A DNA stretch of 64,000 nt from Micromonospora sp. PLK6-60 (lineage in GTDB: Bacteria > Actinomycetota > Actinomycetes > Mycobacteriales > Micromonosporaceae): contig NZ_JAIOAA010000003.1 of NCBI RefSeq assembly GCF_019890675.1, forward strand, positions 124,001 to 188,000, given 5' to 3'. The notes under the pieces were generated by a model. The model had not been told where the DNA came from. It saw only the letters and a list, made by a program, of their open reading frames with translations, and made no database searches. This document shows positions 59,768 to 64,000 of this stretch, in pieces (positions within the stretch are counted from its first letter, which is position 1; each line of letters starts with the position of its first letter). The translations under genes were made by a program, and so were the position numbers.

Positions 59768-60667
59768 TCACCGGAACTGCGACTCGCGGACGCTGTTGCC
59801 GCCGTCCACCACCAGCAGCTGCCCGGTGATGTACGACGCGGCCGGTGAGCAGAGGAAGGCCACCGCCGCGGCCACCTCGTCCGGCGTGCCGGGGCGGCCG
59901 ACCGGGGTGCCGTGGCCCTGCTTCAGCTCGGCCAGGGTCGAGGCGGCGGTGTGGATGGTGCCGGGGGCGACCGCGTTCACGGTCACCCCGTCGGCGACCA
60001 TCTCCATCGCCAGCGCCCGGGTCAGCCCGACCACGCCCGCCTTCGCCGCCGCGTACGCCGCCTCGGTGGGCAGGGCGTTCACCGCGCCGGCGGTGGCGGC
60101 GAGGTTGACCACCCGACCCCAGCCGCGCTCGGCCATCCCGCCGATGAACGCCCGGCTGCACAGGAACGCGGTGGTCAGGTTCCGGTCGATCTCGCCGCGC
60201 CACTCGTCGTAGCTGAGCTGGGCCACCGGCCGGAGCACCTCCGGGCTCGCCCGGCTGGCCAGCCCGGCGTTGTTGACCAGCACCTCGACGTCGCCGAGCT
60301 GCTCGGTCACCGCGTCGGCCAGCGCGCCCACCTCCGATTCGTCGGTCAGATCGGCGACGAACCCGGTCACGCCCAGCTCGCCGGCCCGGTCGTGGATCCG
60401 CCGGGTGGTCGAGACGATCGCGACCCGGGCGCCCAGGTCGGCCAGCCGGCGGGCGATCGCGTACCCGATGCCGTCCGGGCTGCCGGCCCCGGTCACCAGC
60501 GCGACCCGGCCGTCGAGCCGGGTGGTCACCGGCTCGGGCAGCGGCACCTGCTCGTCGCGGCTCGCCACCGTGGCGCCGGCCGCGAGCCGGCTGCGCCGGG
60601 CCACCCCGGGCCGGCTGACGTCCCGTCTCGGTCGACCCCGGTCGGCGCCCCGCGCGTCATGTGCCAT
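59768..60667 (-). CDS. SDR-family oxidoreductase
   Basis: 299 aa from ATG 60667; the SDR core begins about 50 residues in ([31 protein letters not shown]), so a later start is possible. The NAD(P) motif TGxGxxxGIG, NNAG, and YAAAK (Tyr-x3-Lys) are present. The usual catalytic Ser 13 residues before Tyr is a Thr here (NLAATAGAV). PGTIHTAAS and the C-terminal [14 protein letters not shown] are FabG-like. The substrate is unknown. It is on the same strand as the acyl-CoA genes and may serve them. Confidence 0.88.
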   Translation of the reverse strand: MAHDARGADRGRPRRDVSRPGVARRSRLAAGATVASRDEQVPLPEPVTTRLDGRVALVTGAGSPDGIGYAIARRLADLGARVAIVSTTRRIHDRAGELGVTGFVADLTDESEVGALADAVTEQLGDVEVLVNNAGLASRASPEVLRPVAQLSYDEWRGEIDRNLTTAFLCSRAFIGGMAERGWGRVVNLAATAGAVNALPTEAAYAAAKAGVVGLTRALAMEMVADGVTVNAVAPGTIHTAASTLAELKQGHGTPVGRPGTPDEVAAAVAFLCSPAASYITGQLLVVDGGNSVRESQFR

Positions 60668-60788
60668 GCCGAGATCCTGCCGCCTACGGCCGCTGCGGGC
60701 AACGAGGCACCCGGGAAGCGGGTGCCCCGATCTGGTCCGCGCTGGCTACCCTGACCGCGCATCCCGAGCTGAACGGAAGAGAACCCGC

Positions 60789-61322
60789 ATGAGCTATCCC
60801 CCGCCGTCCGGTGGTTGGCACGACCCCGCCGCGCCCGCTCCGCAGTCGACGCCCCCGGCCGACCCGACCCTGCCGCTCGGCGGGAGCCCGGTGCCGGCCC
60901 AGGCCGGCCCGGTCGACCCGTATGCGGGGCTCCAGGCGGGCGACCCGTACGCCGCCCCCGGCTACCCGCCGCCCGGCGGCGCGCCGTACGGATATCCGCC
61001 GGCCGGCTACCCGCCGCCCGGTTACCGGCCCGGCCCGCCGCAGAACGGCCTGGCCATCGCCTCGATGGTGGTGTCGATCATCGGCGCGCTCGGCCTCTGC
61101 GCGTACGGCCTCGGCGGCTACGTCGGCATCGTCGGCCTGGCCCTCGGCTACGTCTCCCGCCGGCAGATCCGGGAGCGGGGCGAGGGCGGCGAGGGCTTCG
61201 CGACCGCCGGCATCGTGGTCGGCTGGATCGCCACCGTCATCGCGGTGCTGGCGACCGTCGTCATCGTGGGCCTGATCATCTTCGCGGCGAGCCAGGGCTC
61301 CTCGTCCAGCACCGGCTACTGA
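60789..61322 (+). CDS. DUF4190 membrane protein, copy 2
   Basis: 177 aa from ATG 60789. The N-terminus (about 1-85) has Pro/Gly/Tyr repeats (GYPPPGG, GYPPAGYPPPGYRPGPP). Two helices lie within LAIASMVVSIIGALGLCAYGLGGYVGIVGLALGYVSRRQIRERGEGGEGFATAGIVVGWIATVIAVLATVVIVGLI. The RRQIRERGEGGEG segment matches KRQIRQTGEEGDQ of copy 1, so the two are paralogues on either side of the SDR gene. Function unknown. Confidence 0.87.
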   Translation: MSYPPPSGGWHDPAAPAPQSTPPADPTLPLGGSPVPAQAGPVDPYAGLQAGDPYAAPGYPPPGGAPYGYPPAGYPPPGYRPGPPQNGLAIASMVVSIIGALGLCAYGLGGYVGIVGLALGYVSRRQIRERGEGGEGFATAGIVVGWIATVIAVLATVVIVGLIIFAASQGSSSSTGY

Positions 61323-61364
61323 CGCGGGTACGGGCCGCCCCGGCGCGGGACGGCCCGCCGCCGC

Positions 61365-62321
61365 TCACTCCGCCGGCGGGGTGAAGGTCGAGGTGCGCGT
61401 CATCCCGGCCGCGCGACCCTTGGCAGAGATCACCAGGGCCATCTTCCGGGACGCCTCGTCGATCATCTCGTCGCCGAGCATCACCGCGCCGAGCCGGCCG
61501 CCCGCCTCCGAGGTGTAGTGCTCGTACGCGTCGAGGATCAGCTCGGCGTGGTCGTAGTCGGCCTGGGCCGGCGAGTAGATCTCGTTCGCGGCGTCGATCT
61601 GGCCGGGGTGCAGCACCCACTTGCCGTCGAAGCCGAGCGCGGCGGACCGCTTTGCCACCTCGCGGAACGCGTCGACGTCCCGGATCTGCAGGAACGGCCC
61701 GTCGATGGCCTGCTTGTCGTGCATCCGGGCGGCCATCAGGATCCGCATCAGGATGTAGTGGTAGGGGTCACCCGGGTAGTCCGGGATCAACGCGCCGACC
61801 ACCAGCGACTTCATGTTGATCGAGGCCATGAAGTCGGCCGGGCCGAAGATGATGGTCTCGACCCGCGGCGAGGCGGCCGCGATCTCGTCGACGTTCACCA
61901 GGCCGACGGCGTTCTCGATCTGCGCCTCGATGCCGATCCGCCCGACCTCCAGGCCGAGGGTCTTCTCGAGCTGGGTGAGGGTCAGGTCCAGCCACTGCAC
62001 CTGGCCGGCGTTCTGCACCTTCGGCAGCATGATGCAGTCGAGGTTGGCCCCCGCGCCCTCGACCACCTCGATGACGTCCCGGTAGGTCCACGGCGTGGTC
62101 AGGTCGTTGACCCGGACCACCCGGGTCTTGCCGGCCCAGTCACCCTCGTTGAGCGTGGCCACGATGTTCTTGCGGGCGTCCGGCTTGGCCAGCGGGGCGA
62201 CCGCGTCCTCCAGGTCGAGGAAGACCTGGTCGGCCGGGAGCCCCTGAGCCTTGCCGAGCATCTTGACGCTGGAGCCGGGTACCGCGAGGCAGGACCGGCG
62301 GGGGCGACCGACTGCGGCCAT
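61365..62321 (-). CDS. HpcH/HpaI aldolase-family CoA-ester lyase (malyl-CoA/beta-methylmalyl-CoA lyase type)
   Basis: 318 aa, the length of malyl-CoA lyases. Motifs: PRRSCLAVPGSSVKMLGKAQGLPADQVFLDLEDAVAP, VVRVNDLTTPW, CIMLPKVQNAGQVQWLDLTLTQLEK, IGIEAQIENAVGLVNVDEIAAASPRVETIIFGPADF (metal-binding Glu/Asp) and KWVLHPGQIDAANEIYSP. It cleaves or forms 3-hydroxyacyl-CoA esters such as malyl- or citramalyl-CoA. In the ethylmalonyl-CoA pathway it works with a MaoC hydratase; a MaoC gene is present at 45978. Confidence 0.92.
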   Translation of the reverse strand: MAAVGRPRRSCLAVPGSSVKMLGKAQGLPADQVFLDLEDAVAPLAKPDARKNIVATLNEGDWAGKTRVVRVNDLTTPWTYRDVIEVVEGAGANLDCIMLPKVQNAGQVQWLDLTLTQLEKTLGLEVGRIGIEAQIENAVGLVNVDEIAAASPRVETIIFGPADFMASINMKSLVVGALIPDYPGDPYHYILMRILMAARMHDKQAIDGPFLQIRDVDAFREVAKRSAALGFDGKWVLHPGQIDAANEIYSPAQADYDHAELILDAYEHYTSEAGGRLGAVMLGDEMIDEASRKMALVISAKGRAAGMTRTSTFTPPAE

Positions 62322-62416
62322 GGATGCGCTCCTTCCAGCGTCCGGCGGGCACGCCGGCGAAGATGACGGACCTTAACGATCACAAAGGCTTGTTGACGCC
62401 ACGGTAACCTCGTGCC

Positions 62417-63262
62417 GTGACCGGGGTGAATGGACCTGTGGAAGATCTCACTGGGCGCCGGATCGTGGTGGTGACCGGGGCCAGCTCCGGCATCGGGCTG
62501 GCCGCCGCCGTCGACCTGGCCCGGCGGGGCGACCGGGTGGTGCTGGTCGGCCGGGACCCGGCCCGCCTACAGGCCGCCGGCGACCGGGTACGCGACGCCT
62601 CCGGCGAGCGACCCGAGCTGTTCCGGGCCGACTTCGCCGTGCTGGACGACGTGCGGCGGCTGGCGGAGCGGCTGCGCGCCGCGTACGACCGGATCGACGT
62701 GCTGGCCAACAACGCCGGCGCGATCGTGCTGCAACCGGTCACCACCGTCGACGGCTTCGAGCTGTCCATCCAGGCCAACCACCTGGCCCCGTTCCTGCTG
62801 AGCAACCTGCTCGCCGACCGGGTCGGCCGGCTGGTCGTGACCGCCTCCGGCGCCCACCGCAGCGGCCGGCTCGACCCCGCCGACCTGAACGCCGCGCTGC
62901 GCCACTACCGGCCGATGCGCGCGTACGGGACCAGCAAGCAGGCAAACATCCTGTTCGCCGCCGAGGCCGCCCGGCGCTGGCCGGACGTCCCCGCGTACTC
63001 CTTCCATCCCGGCGTGGTGCGGACCCGGTTCGGGGCGGACAGCCGGCTGGTCGCGATCGGCATGCGGTTCCTGCCGTTCCGCAGCCCGGAGAAGGGCGCC
63101 GAAACGCTGGTCTGGCTGGCCAACCAGGACCCGGACCGGCTGGTCGACGGCGGCTACTACGCCGACCGCCGGCCGCGCCGGCCGCTGCGCAAGGCGGCCG
63201 ACCCGGGACTGGCCGCCCGGCTCTGGACGGCCAGCGCCGAGGCCGTGGGCATCGACGGCTGA
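62417..63262 (+). CDS. Short-chain dehydrogenase (retinol-dehydrogenase-like)
   Basis: 281 aa from GTG 62417. TGASSGIGLAAAVDLARRGDRVVLVGRD is the cofactor-binding TGxxxGxG region with the Arg that favours NADP. DVLANNAGAIVLQP, the catalytic Ser in VTASGAHRSGRL and Tyr-x3-Lys in YGTSKQAN follow. The C-terminal FHPGVVRTRFGAD fits the extended/RDH-like SDR group. The substrate is unknown. It diverges from the CoA-ester lyase across about 95 bases. Confidence 0.9.
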   Translation: MTGVNGPVEDLTGRRIVVVTGASSGIGLAAAVDLARRGDRVVLVGRDPARLQAAGDRVRDASGERPELFRADFAVLDDVRRLAERLRAAYDRIDVLANNAGAIVLQPVTTVDGFELSIQANHLAPFLLSNLLADRVGRLVVTASGAHRSGRLDPADLNAALRHYRPMRAYGTSKQANILFAAEAARRWPDVPAYSFHPGVVRTRFGADSRLVAIGMRFLPFRSPEKGAETLVWLANQDPDRLVDGGYYADRRPRRPLRKAADPGLAARLWTASAEAVGIDG

Positions 63263-63302
63263 CGGGCCCCCGGCGGCCCGCCCCGCTGGCATACTTCCCG
63301 CC

Positions 63303-63593
63303 ATGACGACGGGGAACGCCGGGGTGCTGCTGGTCGCCCTGGTCGAGATGGCCGGCGGCGCGGTCGAGGCGGGCCGGCGCTACGAGGACGCGGTGCTGGC
63401 CCTGCTCGGGCGGCACCGCGGGGAGCTGGAACGGCGGCTGCGCACCGACGACGGCAACGAGGTGCACGTGATCCGGTTCGCCGACCGGGCCGGCTACGAC
63501 GCGTTCCTGGTCGACCCGGAGCGGGTCGCGCTGCGCGGCGCGCTCGGCGACGACGCGCCGACCACCCGGGTGCTGGAAGTACGCGAGGTCTGA
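63303..63593 (+). CDS. Hypothetical protein, EthD/DUF1330-like fold
   Basis: 96 aa from ATG 63303. VLLVALVEMAGGAVEAGRRYEDAVLALLGRHRGELERRLRTDDGNEVHVIRFADRAGYDAFLVDPERVALRG resembles a ferredoxin-like barrel monomer (residues 8-75) of the DUF1330/ABM type, but I cannot confirm the family. Co-directional with the SDR, 40 bases after it. Confidence 0.65.
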   Translation: MTTGNAGVLLVALVEMAGGAVEAGRRYEDAVLALLGRHRGELERRLRTDDGNEVHVIRFADRAGYDAFLVDPERVALRGALGDDAPTTRVLEVREV

Positions 63594-63672
63594 TCCCGCT
63601 CCCTCACTTCATCACGGTGGGCCGGCGAGAACAAGACTTGATCTTGGCGCGGTGGGCACCCATGGTCGAGGC

Positions 63673-64000
63673 ATGGAATTCGACGCGATGGCCACCGCCC
63701 GCCGGGCGCTGTGGATCGGCGGCGCCCAGTGGGCCGGCAAGACCACGGTCGCGGTGACCCTGGCCCTGCGGCACGGGCTGACCGCGTACCTCTACGACCG
63801 GCACGACGCCCGGGGGCACGACGACCGGCGGATCGCCGACCGGGTCCGCCGGGCCGAGCCGCCCGCCGGCCCCGACCCGGACGCCGCCTGGGTGCACACC
63901 GACCCCGCCCGGATGGCCGCCGAGACCCTGGCCGGCTTCCCGCGCCGCTTCGAGTGGGTGCTGGACGACCTCAGCGCGCTGGTCACCGGCCGGCGGGTGA
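63673..64000 (+). CDS. P-loop protein, truncated by the right window edge
   Basis: At least 109 codons from ATG 63673. A Walker A GGAQWAGKTTVA lies at about residues 16-27, followed by LALRHGLTAYLYDRHDARGHDDRR. It resembles a nucleoside or small-molecule kinase or an AAA-like ATPase; the rest is outside the window. The gap before it is short (79 bases) and has an AT-rich run (ACAAGACTTGATCTT). Confidence 0.7.
   Translation, partial: MEFDAMATARRALWIGGAQWAGKTTVAVTLALRHGLTAYLYDRHDARGHDDRRIADRVRRAEPPAGPDPDAAWVHTDPARMAAETLAGFPRRFEWVLDDLSALVTGRRV

Overview
The window is high-GC actinobacterial chromosome with strong third-position GC, many GTG starts, start/stop overlaps of the GTGA/ATGA type, and few U-tract terminators. 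Gene content and order fit the Micromonosporaceae, most likely Micromonospora. That assignment rests on gene order and the style of the intergenic palindromes, not on a marker-gene comparison. It is mostly chromosomal backbone with small accessory insertions.

Region 1 (1-12.7 kb) is a conserved translation/isoprenoid block read mainly on the minus strand: rsmI, metG, tatD, rsmA, ispE, then an ABC-F ATPase cut by the left edge. The protein O-mannosyltransferase pmt diverges from rsmI. The order matches the M. tuberculosis Rv1002c-Rv1011 neighbourhood, but two plus-strand genes (an unknown protein and an alpha/beta hydrolase) sit between metG and tatD, and no rpfB-like gene lies between tatD and rsmA. 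Region 2 (12.9-25.7 kb) is accessory: a secreted von Willebrand A protein with a coupled partner, tandem repeats and a large palindrome, a phosphopantetheinyl transferase, an ECF sigma factor with a CU044_5270-type partner, a lipoprotein, an aminoglycoside-phosphotransferase-like kinase, an MFS exporter with its HTH regulator, and a solitary proteasome-like hydrolase.

Region 3 (25.8-27.6 kb) is a small islet between a 22-bp duplication of the tRNA-Ala 3' end and the intact tRNA-Ala gene. Region 4 (27.7-45.3 kb) is backbone: galU, a gephyrin-like MoeA/Glp, RimJ and a SepX/GlpR-like membrane protein (matching Rv0993-Rv0996), a diguanylate cyclase, 5-formyltetrahydrofolate cyclo-ligase, and a Ruc/FmdB zinc-ribbon chaperone with a CIRCE-like operator. 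Further right are a DnaA-box pair, a RecB-like nuclease, MarC, a PHP phosphoesterase, a SigE-type sigma factor with its partner, membrane proteins and a SPOUT methyltransferase.

Region 5 (45.4-64 kb) interleaves acyl-CoA metabolism (MaoC hydratase, acyl-CoA dehydrogenase, CoA-ester lyase, two SDRs) with thioredoxin, an HTTM/DCC membrane-redox group, a radical-SAM protein behind a LexA-type SOS box, a two-gene STAND-NTPase/TPR operon resembling actinobacterial conflict or signalling systems, and a set of small membrane proteins with PH-like soluble parts. The right edge cuts a P-loop protein.

Six copies of a GGGGCCCC-cored palindromic element lie in intergenic gaps across the window, mostly at gene 3' ends. 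Two are identical and several begin at a stop codon.
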